From NCBI GenBank assembly GCA_052298855.1, contig DAVZXP010000015.1, positions 1 through 14,600 of the forward strand: 14,600 bases of DNA. Direction: 5' to 3'. The position numbers and the translations under genes were made by a program. The notes beneath the pieces were generated by a model. That model was not told where the DNA came from. It did no database searches and saw only the letters and a list, made by a program, of their open reading frames with translations. This document shows, piece by piece, positions 1 to 7,879 of this stretch. How positions within the stretch are numbered: position 1 is the stretch's first letter; each line of letters begins with the position of its first letter. The DNA comes from Fimenecus sp052298855 (GTDB lineage: Bacteria; Bacillota; Clostridia; Oscillospirales; Acutalibacteraceae).

Positions 1-55
1 GAGCGCCACCTTGCCAAGGTGGAGGTAGCGAGTTCGAGCCTCGTCATCCGCTCCA
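1..55 (+). tRNA. tRNA-Gly (anticodon GCC), 3' part only
   Basis: This is the 3' portion of a glycine tRNA; its 5' end lies before the window. The anticodon arm CCACC-TTGCCAA-GGTGG places GCC in the loop. It is followed by the T arm (GTTCGAGCC core) and an acceptor strand CATCCGC with discriminator T and an encoded CCA at 53-55. A terminator follows directly, so this is the end of its transcription unit. Confidence 0.93.
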
Positions 56-90
56 AAGGACGCTTAAAATCCTAAGCGTCCTTATTTTTT
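56..90 (+). terminator. Intrinsic terminator after tRNA-Gly
   Basis: A perfect 11-bp stem pairs 56-66 (AAGGACGCTTA) with 73-83 (TAAGCGTCCTT) across a 6-nt loop and is followed by a T-rich run at 85-90. It starts one base after the tRNA CCA end. Confidence 0.9.
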
Positions 91-110
91 ACCAATGACA
101 CCAAACATAA

Positions 111-185
111 GGCGACATAGCCAAGTGGTAAGGCACGAGTCTGCAAAACTCCGATTCCCCAGTTCAAATCTGGGTGTCGCCTCCA
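111..185 (+). tRNA. tRNA-Cys (anticodon GCA)
   Basis: This is a complete 75-nt cysteine tRNA. The acceptor strand GGCGACA pairs with TGTCGCC, the anticodon loop CTGCAAA carries GCA, the T loop is GTTCAAATC, and the 3' CCA is encoded (183-185). It has its own downstream terminator. The gap from the preceding tRNA terminator is only about 20 nt, with no convincing promoter in it, so transcription may depend partly on read-through. Confidence 0.96.
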
Positions 186-188
186 ACG

Positions 189-224
189 AATCCCAATTGT
201 GTTTAGCAACTGGGATTTTTTTCT
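189..224 (+). terminator. Intrinsic terminator after tRNA-Cys
   Basis: The stem pairs 189-199 (AATCCCAATTG) with 207-217 (CAACTGGGATT), with one A/C mismatch, and runs into a T tract at about 216-222. It follows the tRNA-Cys 3' end by 3 nt. Confidence 0.88.
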
Positions 225-272
225 TTTTATGTGATAACCTAATTAAATTTAAGTGCGGTTAAAGGAGCTTAT

Positions 273-647
273 ATGGATTTCTTTATTTGTATCGGTTTTT
301 GCATTTGTGTAATAATTGCGTTTACCGGTTATTATATCTCTCATGTAGTAAAGCAAGCCAAAAAGGGAGACGACCAAACGAAAATTGATATGGCAAATAA
401 ATTTGAAATCAGAACAGAGTTTGAAACATCAACTTTTAATGCTGAAATAGTTGATTTGAGCTGCAGTGCGATGCTGATAGGCGGTAAGTATCCTAAAGCC
501 GTAAATGTATATACGGCTGTTTTTGTAACCGACAAAAATGAGCAAATAAAGCTGAATGTTCCGCAAGAAATGTATGACGGTCTTGAAGTGGGTCAAAAAG
601 GAGAGCTTACTCTTGTGGAGGGAGAGCTGTACAGCTTTGTCATTTAA
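273..647 (+). CDS. Small membrane-anchored protein, DUF2500-like
   Basis: The product is a 124-aa protein with one N-terminal transmembrane segment (about residues 3-24), a short basic stretch (KQAKKG, 27-32) and a soluble domain rich in beta strands. The C-terminal pattern of a VP..MYDGL turn (about 96-104), then VGQKGELTLVEG (106-117) and an aromatic end, resembles the DUF2500 family of small membrane proteins, whose function is unknown. The start is supported by AAAGGAG at 261-267, six nucleotides before ATG. It stands between the tRNA-Cys terminator and an EamA transporter 59 nt downstream with no terminator between, so the two may be cotranscribed. The family assignment comes from recalled pattern only; that the gene is real is much surer than what it does. 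Confidence 0.72.
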   Translation: MDFFICIGFCICVIIAFTGYYISHVVKQAKKGDDQTKIDMANKFEIRTEFETSTFNAEIVDLSCSAMLIGGKYPKAVNVYTAVFVTDKNEQIKLNVPQEMYDGLEVGQKGELTLVEGELYSFVI

Positions 648-706
648 TTTATTTTTATATTTTTCAATAGCTTAACGATATAACTACGCAGTTTTTTGGA
701 GGAATT

Positions 707-1606
707 ATGACTAAACCAAAAAATATGAGCTTGATTGCCAAAGCAATGCTCTTTCTCAGCACGATAATATGGGGCAGCTCATTTTTTATACTTAAAAATA
801 CGCTTGATGAAATGCCACTTTATTTTATTCTGAGCATACGTTTTTTAGTGGGTGCGCTGTTGCTTTTTCTTGTCGGCTGTAAGAACTGGAAGAAGCTTAA
901 TAAAAAATATCTGTGGGCAGGCGGTATAACGGGCGTGTTTCTTGCCCTTGCTTACATAACGCAGACTATCGGATTACAACATACCACACCGAGCAAGAAC
1001 GCTTTTTTGACAACGGTTTATTGCGTTCTTGTTCCGTTTTTTTGCTGGGGAGTTACCAAGAAAGCACCCGACAAATTTAATCTTGTAGCGGCTGTGGTTT
1101 GCCTTACGGGAATAGGACTTGTTTCGCTCGGCTCGGGTGATATAGGCTTTAATCTTATGGGTGACGGAATGACGCTTGTTTGCGGAATTTTCTTTGCTTT
1201 GCAAATGGTGGCGATTGAGTTCTGGGGAGAGGATATGGATGTTGTCCTCTATACGGCGGTGCAGTTTTTCACGGCGTTTATAATATGCTTTGCGGGATTT
1301 TTGGTTTTCGAAGAAGCTCCTGCGAGCATTTCACTCTCGGCAATAGGCTCACTTGCTTACGTATCGGTGTTTGCGACAACGCTGGCGTTTTTGCTTATGA
1401 ACGTGGGCGTGAAATATGCTTCCGCAAGCTCAAGCTCGTTGATTTTGAGCTGTGAAGCCGTGTTCGGCGTCTTGTTTTCGATTTTGTTCTACCCCGACGA
1501 ACATATTACACCGAGAATCGTCTGCGGCTTCGTGGTGATGTTTATCGGAATTGTTATCAATGAAACGAAACTAAGCTTTTTGAAAAAAGAAAAGGTAAAC
1601 GCATAA
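707..1606 (+). CDS. DMT superfamily transporter, two EamA domains
   Basis: The product is a 299-aa polytopic membrane protein with about ten transmembrane helices arranged as two EamA repeats (roughly residues 10-140 and 150-288), the standard length and layout of drug/metabolite transporters. The first helix carries the typical WGSSFFILK motif (22-30), and the conserved TTPSKNAFLTTVYCVLVP stretch follows helix 3-4. Such proteins export or import small metabolites; the substrate cannot be read from sequence. A strong GGAGG at 698-702 precedes ATG, which fixes the start. The last residues are lysine-rich (KKEKVNA), as expected for a cytoplasmic tail. It follows the DUF2500-like gene in the same direction. 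A weak hairpin downstream separates it from the tracrRNA promoter. Confidence 0.93.
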   Translation: MTKPKNMSLIAKAMLFLSTIIWGSSFFILKNTLDEMPLYFILSIRFLVGALLLFLVGCKNWKKLNKKYLWAGGITGVFLALAYITQTIGLQHTTPSKNAFLTTVYCVLVPFFCWGVTKKAPDKFNLVAAVVCLTGIGLVSLGSGDIGFNLMGDGMTLVCGIFFALQMVAIEFWGEDMDVVLYTAVQFFTAFIICFAGFLVFEEAPASISLSAIGSLAYVSVFATTLAFLLMNVGVKYASASSSSLILSCEAVFGVLFSILFYPDEHITPRIVCGFVVMFIGIVINETKLSFLKKEKVNA

Positions 1607-1628
1607 TGTGAAATATGCATAACTTTAT

Positions 1629-1649
1629 TCCGTGATACAACGGATTTTT
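1629..1649 (+). terminator. Weak hairpin terminator after the EamA gene
   Basis: A five-bp stem (TCCGT 1629-1633, ACGGA 1640-1644) with a 6-nt loop is followed by five T residues (1645-1649). The stem is short, so leakage into the CRISPR locus is possible. Confidence 0.45.
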
Positions 1650-1658
1650 GTAAAACTC

Positions 1659-1687
1659 TTTACAAAACGAAACTTTTGTGATATGAT
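1659..1687 (+). promoter_or_regulatory. tracrRNA promoter (sigma-A type, extended -10)
   Basis: The -35 box TTTACA (1659-1664) is separated by 17 nt from the -10 box TATGAT (1682-1687). A TGA immediately before the -10 (1679-1681) makes it an extended -10. The predicted start is G1694, just ahead of the anti-repeat. It is the only clear promoter upstream of cas9. Confidence 0.8.
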
Positions 1688-1693
1688 AATGCT

Positions 1694-1790
1694 GTTCTTA
1701 TAACATACCAAGAACAATTGGGTTACTACAAAAAGGTAGAAAACCGCAAAGCTCTAACGACTTCCTTTTTGGAGGTCGTTATCTTTTTAT
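1694..1790 (+). ncRNA. tracrRNA of the type II-C CRISPR-Cas9 system
   Basis: This small RNA pairs with the crRNA repeat and holds it in Cas9. The anti-repeat lies at 1697-1732 and matches the + strand array repeat at 30 of 36 positions, with an unpaired patch at 1723-1724 like the bulge of other II-C guides. It continues with AAAAAGG, a short loop, then CCGCAAAGCTCT (1744-1755), which closely resembles the CCGCAACGCTCT segment of Neisseria tracrRNA. The RNA ends in a terminator hairpin. The nexus region between anti-repeat and CCGC is much shorter than in Neisseria, leaving at most a GGT/ACC mini-stem (1735-1737 with 1743-1745). The total is about 95 nt. It lies immediately upstream of cas9 in the same direction. 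The ends are inferred from promoter and terminator positions. Confidence 0.9.
1756..1790 (+). terminator. tracrRNA terminator hairpin
   Basis: A ten-bp stem pairs AACGACTTCC (1756-1765) with GGAGGTCGTT (1771-1780), with one G-U pair and a five-T loop, followed by ATCTTTTTAT. It ends only about 27 nt before the cas9 start, so cas9 transcription from the tracrRNA promoter would need read-through. Confidence 0.88.
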
Positions 1791-1816
1791 AGGGGAGTTA
1801 TAAAGGAGTTGTACTT

Positions 1817-4800
1817 ATGAAATACGGAATCGGTTTGGACTGCGGAATAGCCTCGGTAGGTTATTGCGTAATGGAATTGGACTTTAATGACGAGCCGAGA
1901 AGAATCGTTAAGCTCGGTTCAAGAATTTTTGATACTGCCGAAGTCCCGAAAACAGGAGCTTCGCTTGCTGCACCGAGACGTGAGGCAAGGGGTATGCGAA
2001 GAAGAGTTCGCAGGCATCAGCACAGACTAGACCGCATAAAATATATGCTTGTTGAAAAGAATATCATAAGTCAGGCTGAGCTTGAGAGCTTGTATAACGG
2101 ACAGCTTTCGGACGTATATGAATTGAGAGTGAAAGCGCTTGACGAGCCTGTGGGCAATTGTGAATTTGCGAGAATTCTTATTCATTTGGCGCAAAGACGA
2201 GGCTTTAAGTCAAACAAGCGTAATGACGGAAAAGACAAAGAAGCAGGCAAGCTGTTGAAGGCTACCGAAAGCAATAGGGCTCTTTTGGAACAAAAGGGAT
2301 ATAGAACCGTCGGCGAAATGTTTTTGAAGGACGAAAAATTCGCACAGCACAAGCGTAACAAGGGCGAGGATTACAGCAATACCGTTTTACGCTCAATGAT
2401 AGAGGCGGAAATAAAGGCGATATTTGAGGCACAGCGTAGCTTTGGAATGACTTTTGCAAGTGAAGAAATCGAAGCGAGGTATACGTATATTGCCTTGTCA
2501 CAAAGACCGTTTGATTTAGGTCCTGCAAAAGGTCCTGAAAATTCCCCGAGCCCGTATCATGATATGCTGGGAGAAAGCTTGGTTGGACAATGCACATTTT
2601 ACCCTGAGGAAAAACGTGCGGCAAAGGCGACATACTCGTTCCAGATTTTCAATTTGCTTCAAAAAATAAACCATATTTATCTTATAACGGATTTCGGAGT
2701 TAAATATTCTTTGTCCGATGAAGAAAGATTGACGATTAAGAATCTCTGCTTTAAGAAGAAAGCGGTAAATTATGCCGATATACGAAAAAGCCTCGGAATT
2801 TCATACGATTACAAATTCAACTGCATTTCTTACTCCGGTAAAGAGGTTGAGAAAATCAAGCAAAAGCTCGGAATCCAAGACCAACAGGCTTTAATTGATG
2901 AAATTGAGAAAAAGGCAAAATTCGAATATCTTAATAATTATCATCAAACAAAAAAGGCGTTGAGCGACGTGTTCAATGCACTTTCTGAGGACGACCTTGA
3001 CGCTCTCGGAAGAATTTTTACGGTTTTTACCGATAAGGACAGAATTAAGAAAGAGCTTGAGCTTACGGATATACCTAAATCTCTCCACGAAAGCATTTAC
3101 AATAATATGCCATATTTCAAGGGCTACGGTCATATAAGCGTTAGGGCGTGCAAGGAGATTATTCCGTTCCTTGAAAAGGGTATGACATACGATAAGGCTT
3201 GCGAAGCGGCGGGTATTGATTTCAGAGCACACTCAAACACGGAAAAGCACAAGCTTTTACCGCCTGCGGAGAATGCACTTGCGGACATTCCGAATCCCGT
3301 TGTTAAGCGTGCCGTTACGCAGACGAGAAAGGTTATAAATGCGATAATCAGGGAGATGGGCAACAGTCCTGCATACATAAACATTGAGCTTGCGAGGGAG
3401 TTGCCTAAATCCAAAAAAGAAAGAGATGAAATTGACCAACATAATAACGAAAACAGAGCCGCAAACGAAAGAATAAAAAATGAAATTACGGAGAATTTCG
3501 GAAATGTAAACCCGACAGGTCTTGATATTGTTAAATTAAAACTTTATCACGAACAGAACGGTATATGTCCATATACTCAACGGCACTTTGATTATGATAG
3601 ATTGCTTGAGCCGGGCTATGTTGACGTTGACCATATAATTCCGTACAGCAAATGCTTTGACGACAGCTATTCAAACAAAATACTGACATTTTCATCGGAA
3701 AACAGGCAAAAGAGCAACAGAATCCCGATGGAATATATCCCCGAAAGTAAAAAGTCGGACTATCAGGTTTGGGTAACAAACAGTATAAGGAATCCTAAAA
3801 AGAGGCAAAATCTTCTTAAAGCAAGGCTCACGCCCGAGGACACCGAGGGCTTCAAAGCCCGCAATCTTAACGATACACAGTATTTAAGCCGTGTGTTATA
3901 TAATTACATAAATGACAGCCTCTTGTTTGACGATTATAAGTACAAAAAGAACGTCAGAGCGGTAAAGGGTGCGGCTACGGCATATATGCGTAAGCGTTGG
4001 GGTATAGCAAAGGTTCGTGAGGACGGAGATTTGCACCATGCGGCAGACGCTGCGGTTATTGCTTGTGTTACCGACGGAATGATTCAAAAAATCAAGAAAT
4101 ATTCCGCCTCGCAGGAGCTGGATAACTATTCGGTTAACACCGATACGGGAGAGGTTATTGACAAACTTCCCATGCCGTACAGTGATTTTAGAAATGAGCT
4201 GCAAAAGCGTCTTGAGTCGGAAAATTTGGATGAGTTGAAAATGTATCTTTTCAAGCTTCCGAACTATTCCAAAGAGGCGTTGGATGACGTAAAACTCTGT
4301 TTTGTTTCAAGAGCACCGAAGCACAAAGCGACGGGTGCTGCGCATATGGGAACGCTGCGTTCGTATAACGGCGACGGTTATTCGGTTTCAAAGAAAAAGC
4401 TTTGTGACTTAAAGCTTGATAAAAACGGCGAAATTGAGGGCTGTGATTTTTGGAAGAATGACGACAAGCTTTTATACAATGCATTGAGAGAAGAACTTGT
4501 TAAGGTCGGAGGCAAGGGAAAAGATTTTCCGAGCGATTTTGAATTCCACAAGCCGAAATCAGACGGAAGCGCAGGCCCTATAGTCAGAAGCGTAAAGGTA
4601 AGAGAAAAAGCTTCGCAATATGTTCCGCTGAATACCGAAAACGACCTTGCACAAAAGACGGGCGCAGGAAACGGCTCAATGATAAGAATTGACGTTTTCT
4701 ATGTTGAAAATGACGGATATTACTTTGTGCCGATTTATGTTGCGGACACCAAGAAAAAGGAACTGCCGAATCTTGCGTGCTCACAAGGGAAAAACGGCTG

Positions 4801-5119
4801 GAAACCTATGGACGACAAGGATTTTGTATTCTCGCTTTATTCCAATGACTTGATTAAGGTAACGGCAAAGAAAAATATGACATTTAGCGTTGCTCAAAAA
4901 GGAAGTAGCTTGCAACCTGAAATCAAAAGGAACGAGATTTTGGTGTATTATTCTAATGCTGATATTGCTACTGCTTCTGTTTTAGTGAGAACGCACGACG
5001 GTGCTTACGAAAAGAGAGGTTTGGGAATAAAGAGTCTTAACAGTATTGAAAAATATACTGTTGACCCGTTGGGAAATGTTCAAAAGGTGGGCAAGGAGAA
5101 GCGAATGAGGTTTAACTGA
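1817..5119 (+). CDS. cas9: CRISPR-associated endonuclease Cas9, type II-C
   Basis: The product is a 1100-aa RNA-guided DNA endonuclease, compact as is usual for subtype II-C. RuvC-I is at the N terminus (GIGLDCGIASVG, D8 catalytic), followed by the arginine-rich bridge helix (about 53-75). RuvC-II has INIELARE with E524. The HNH domain has VDVDHIIPYS with D605 and catalytic H606, plus N620 and N629 in the positions of the S. pyogenes HNH asparagines. RuvC-III has HHAADA with H741 and D744. All four nuclease motifs are intact, so both strands should be cut. The recognition lobe covers roughly 80-480 and the PAM-interacting region about 850-1100; the PAM cannot be read from sequence. ATG is preceded by AAAGGAG (1802-1808). 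cas1 follows after one base. No csn2 or cas4 is present, as expected for II-C. Confidence 0.97.
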   Translation: MKYGIGLDCGIASVGYCVMELDFNDEPRRIVKLGSRIFDTAEVPKTGASLAAPRREARGMRRRVRRHQHRLDRIKYMLVEKNIISQAELESLYNGQLSDVYELRVKALDEPVGNCEFARILIHLAQRRGFKSNKRNDGKDKEAGKLLKATESNRALLEQKGYRTVGEMFLKDEKFAQHKRNKGEDYSNTVLRSMIEAEIKAIFEAQRSFGMTFASEEIEARYTYIALSQRPFDLGPAKGPENSPSPYHDMLGESLVGQCTFYPEEKRAAKATYSFQIFNLLQKINHIYLITDFGVKYSLSDEERLTIKNLCFKKKAVNYADIRKSLGISYDYKFNCISYSGKEVEKIKQKLGIQDQQALIDEIEKKAKFEYLNNYHQTKKALSDVFNALSEDDLDALGRIFTVFTDKDRIKKELELTDIPKSLHESIYNNMPYFKGYGHISVRACKEIIPFLEKGMTYDKACEAAGIDFRAHSNTEKHKLLPPAENALADIPNPVVKRAVTQTRKVINAIIREMGNSPAYINIELARELPKSKKERDEIDQHNNENRAANERIKNEITENFGNVNPTGLDIVKLKLYHEQNGICPYTQRHFDYDRLLEPGYVDVDHIIPYSKCFDDSYSNKILTFSSENRQKSNRIPMEYIPESKKSDYQVWVTNSIRNPKKRQNLLKARLTPEDTEGFKARNLNDTQYLSRVLYNYINDSLLFDDYKYKKNVRAVKGAATAYMRKRWGIAKVREDGDLHHAADAAVIACVTDGMIQKIKKYSASQELDNYSVNTDTGEVIDKLPMPYSDFRNELQKRLESENLDELKMYLFKLPNYSKEALDDVKLCFVSRAPKHKATGAAHMGTLRSYNGDGYSVSKKKLCDLKLDKNGEIEGCDFWKNDDKLLYNALREELVKVGGKGKDFPSDFEFHKPKSDGSAGPIVRSVKVREKASQYVPLNTENDLAQKTGAGNGSMIRIDVFYVENDGYYFVPIYVADTKKKELPNLACSQGKNGWKPMDDKDFVFSLYSNDLIKVTAKKNMTFSVAQKGSSLQPEIKRNEILVYYSNADIATASVLVRTHDGAYEKRGLGIKSLNSIEKYTVDPLGNVQKVGKEKRMRFN

Positions 5120-5120
5120 T

Positions 5121-6020
5121 ATGGCTTACAGAAATATTTTCATTTCCAATGAGGCAAAGCTAAGACTTCGCAATAAGCAGTTGATTGTCGATAACGGTGA
5201 GGAGCTGTCATTTCCGATTGAGGACATACGCTCAATAGTAATTGACAACCCTTATACAACGCTCAGCGCAAAGCTGCTTTCAAAGCTTTCCGAGGACGGC
5301 GTTTGCGTGATTGTCTGTGATGATAAGCACACACCGTCAGCGACGATGATGCCGATAGGGGCTTATTGCCGAGTCAATAAGCGTGTTACGCTTCAGTTTG
5401 AACAGTCAAAGCCGAAGCTAAAAAAGATTTGGCAGGAAATTGTAAAGGCAAAAATAAATAATCAGGCAAAATGTCTTGAGCTGAATTCCGTTGAAAAAAG
5501 TGCCGAGCTTTATTCGATAGCCAAAACGGTAGCCTCGGGAGACACCACGAACAGAGAGGGCTATGCGGCAAGGATGTATTTTCGCAGTATGTTCGGAAAC
5601 GAGTTCACAAGGGACGGCGAAAACGGGATAAATGCCGCATTGAATTACGGCTATGCGATTTTTCGTTCGTTTATTGCAAAAACGCTTGTTGCTTACGGGC
5701 TTGAGCCGTCGATAGGGATACACCATAAAAATCAACTCAATGCGTTTAATCTTGCTGACGATATTATTGAGCCGTTCAGACCGATAGTTGACAATTATGT
5801 TTATAAGAATTACCGTGAGTGGGGCGACAGCTTTTTTACGGCACAAAAGGCAGAACTCGTTTTACTGCTTAACTGTGCGGTTACGGTTGACGGGAAAAGA
5901 CATTCTGTCGCAAATGCTGTTGAGCTTGCGGTGCAAAGTATAATTTCCTCATTTGAAAACGATGAAGCAAAGTTAAAACTTCCCGTACTCAATGAGTTGT
6001 CTTATTTTGATTATGACTAA
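5121..6020 (+). CDS. cas1: CRISPR-associated endonuclease/integrase Cas1 (type II)
   Basis: Cas1 forms a complex with Cas2 and inserts new spacers into the array. The 299-aa length is normal for type II. Visible active-site elements are the NREGYAARMYFRSMFG motif with metal ligand E146, the GIHHKNQLNAFNLADDIIEPFRP motif with H202, and D214/E217 in the acidic position of the same motif. The N-terminal half is the beta-sheet dimerisation domain and the C-terminal half is the helical catalytic domain. The start codon comes one base after the cas9 stop (TGATATG), so the genes are probably translationally coupled. Its end overlaps the chosen cas2 start by 8 nt. No frameshift or missing catalytic residue is seen, so spacer acquisition should be possible. 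Confidence 0.96.
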   Translation: MAYRNIFISNEAKLRLRNKQLIVDNGEELSFPIEDIRSIVIDNPYTTLSAKLLSKLSEDGVCVIVCDDKHTPSATMMPIGAYCRVNKRVTLQFEQSKPKLKKIWQEIVKAKINNQAKCLELNSVEKSAELYSIAKTVASGDTTNREGYAARMYFRSMFGNEFTRDGENGINAALNYGYAIFRSFIAKTLVAYGLEPSIGIHHKNQLNAFNLADDIIEPFRPIVDNYVYKNYREWGDSFFTAQKAELVLLLNCAVTVDGKRHSVANAVELAVQSIISSFENDEAKLKLPVLNELSYFDYD

Positions 6021-6333
6021 GTTTATGAGAATGATTGTATTTTTTGACTTACCGGTAAAAGAAAAAGCCGCTCAGCGAGAAGCGGCGAAATTCAGAAAGT
6101 TCTTGATTGAGGACGGCTATCTTATGATACAGTACTCGGTCTATTCAAGGGTGTGCAACGGATATGATGCGGTAAAAACGCACGAAAACAGGCTCAAGGC
6201 ACATCTTCCCGCAAACGGCTCGGTGCGATTGCTCACGATTACCGAAAAGCAATATGAATCAATGCAAATTTTGCTTGGAGAATTCAAGCAGTCGGACACA
6301 CAGGTATCCTATGAACAGCTGACTTTGTTGTAA
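6013..6333 (+). CDS. cas2: CRISPR-associated protein Cas2 (type II)
   Basis: Cas2 bridges two Cas1 dimers in the integration complex. The product as called is 106 aa. After a short leader it has the family start MRMIVFFDLP, with the conserved aspartate D12, then KFRKFLIEDGYLMIQYSVYSRV and a C-terminal beta strand. I chose ATG at 6013, in the eight-base overlap ATGACTAA with the cas1 stop, because type II Cas2 proteins often carry a few residues before the MRM motif. An upstream ATG at 5992 (113 aa) and a downstream one at 6025 (102 aa) are alternatives. It is the last gene of the cas operon. A strong terminator follows within 10 nt, then the CRISPR array. Confidence 0.94.
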   Translation: MTKFMRMIVFFDLPVKEKAAQREAAKFRKFLIEDGYLMIQYSVYSRVCNGYDAVKTHENRLKAHLPANGSVRLLTITEKQYESMQILLGEFKQSDTQVSYEQLTLL

Positions 6334-6340
6334 AAAATGA

Positions 6341-6380
6341 AAAAAGACTTGAAGATTTTTACTTCTTCAAGTCTTTTTTT
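6341..6380. terminator. Bidirectional terminator between cas2 and the array
   Basis: A perfect 14-bp stem pairs 6341-6354 (AAAAAGACTTGAAG) with 6365-6378, with a T tract on the + strand side (to 6380). On the minus strand the same hairpin ends in a T-rich run (complement of 6332-6345). It can therefore stop the cas operon reading right and the array transcripts reading left. Confidence 0.85.
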
Positions 6381-6430
6381 ATCGCAATTTTTCTCGGTAA
6401 CGCCGATACTGCGTTGTTTTTCGTTCCCAT
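6381..6430. other. Short AT-rich leader-like segment at the cas2-proximal end of the array
   Basis: Fifty bases separate the cas2 terminator from the first intact repeat. They contain a small inverted repeat (AACGC 6399-6403, GCGTT 6411-6415) followed by GTTTTT. Because all neighbouring repeats are identical and the decayed repeat is at the other end, this is the likely side of new spacer integration. That role is inferred; no known leader motif is recognised. Confidence 0.35.
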
Positions 6431-6439
6431 ATTATAACA
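6431..6439 (-). promoter_or_regulatory. Extended -10 promoter inside the repeat (recurs in every repeat)
   Basis: On the minus strand the last nine bases of the repeat are TGTTATAAT, a perfect extended -10 (TGnTATAAT). Shown here for the first repeat, it recurs at the left edge of every repeat, including the truncated one (7880-7888). No good -35 exists 17 nt upstream (TTCCCT), which extended -10 promoters do not require. Transcription would start about 7 nt into the spacer to the left. For this first repeat the start would fall in the leader-like segment, so the copies from 6497 onward are the ones that drive spacers. Confidence 0.7.
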
Positions 6440-7879
6440 TACCAAGAAAAATTAGGGAACTACAATCCAAATGTTGAGGGTGTATCGGATGTCAAAATTA
6501 TAACATACCAAGAAAAATTAGGGAACTACAATTAAGTATGTGATATGGTATCTTGTAATGAATTATAACATACCAAGAAAAATTAGGGAACTACAATTAC
6601 TATAATTAACAGTTTTTTTGTTACGCAATTATAACATACCAAGAAAAATTAGGGAACTACAATTGAGGTTATAAATAATATTACTTTCAATCGATTATAA
6701 CATACCAAGAAAAATTAGGGAACTACAATTATTTTCCGCCATAGCTTCAACGGCGTAATATTATAACATACCAAGAAAAATTAGGGAACTACAATTAAAT
6801 CGGTCGCCGAATATCTCAAGGAATAATTATAACATACCAAGAAAAATTAGGGAACTACAATTCGCGTATACGGGGAATAGTCCGCAAAACTATTATAACA
6901 TACCAAGAAAAATTAGGGAACTACAATCTATCAGATAGCGGCGAAAGAATTCGGCTAATTATAACATACCAAGAAAAATTAGGGAACTACAATCGTGCTT
7001 TTGATTTTAATTTTTCCCATTTATTATAACATACCAAGAAAAATTAGGGAACTACAATGCATCTGTGTTCCAATAGTCATTTGCCGCAATTATAACATAC
7101 CAAGAAAAATTAGGGAACTACAATAAAAGGTATCGAATTAAAAGATAAAATGAAATTATAACATACCAAGAAAAATTAGGGAACTACAATTTATTCGCAC
7201 AAATAAACATTTGTCTATTGATTATAACATACCAAGAAAAATTAGGGAACTACAATTATCGATGATAACACGCACGATATTGTTTTATTATAACATACCA
7301 AGAAAAATTAGGGAACTACAATATTGCGGTATTTATGGAATTGTGAGGTAAAATTATAACATACCAAGAAAAATTAGGGAACTACAATAATCATATCACA
7401 TAATGTTTTACATTGTCAATTATAACATACCAAGAAAAATTAGGGAACTACAATGGTGGCGCCTGCGTTGACGATTATTTAACGATTATAACATACCAAG
7501 AAAAATTAGGAAACTACAATTGCCTTTCCGTTCAAAAAACTTAAGCTAAGATTATAACATACCAAGAAAAATTAGGGAACTACAATTCGTATTGCGTATT
7601 CGTTCCGCAAGTGAAATTATAACATACCAAGAAAAATTAGGGAACTACAATCTTGATATACAGTAAACGCAAATATGAATGATTATAACATACCAAGAAA
7701 AATTAGGGAACTACAATCCGTGACCAATACGGTGTTAGAGAAGTTGAATTATAACATACCAAGAAAAATTAGGGAACTACAATAGCCGTTGATAAGTTAA
7801 CTTCTCTTATGAGATTATAACATACCAAGAAAAATTAGGGAACTACAATGTCATATCAGTTTGCCTCGCTTTCATCGCA

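Noticed and set aside
1697..1732. Repeat-like sequence upstream of cas9 as a stray or degenerate CRISPR repeat
   Set aside because: It is followed by the conserved CCGCAAAGCTCT segment and a terminator and preceded by a promoter, so it is the tracrRNA anti-repeat rather than an orphan repeat.
2262..2633. Long minus-strand open frames inside cas9, cas1 and other genes
   Set aside because: They lie opposite strongly conserved coding sequence, lack ribosome sites and recognisable domains, and are antisense shadows.
5992..6012. ATG at 5992 as the cas2 start
   Set aside because: It would extend cas2 into cas1 by 29 nt with residues not typical of the family; the eight-base overlap start at 6013 is simpler, though not proven.
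6399..6420. AACGC/GCGTT hairpin with T run as an extra terminator before the array
   Set aside because: The stem is only five bp and a strong terminator is already present just upstream; it is mentioned only as part of the leader-like segment.
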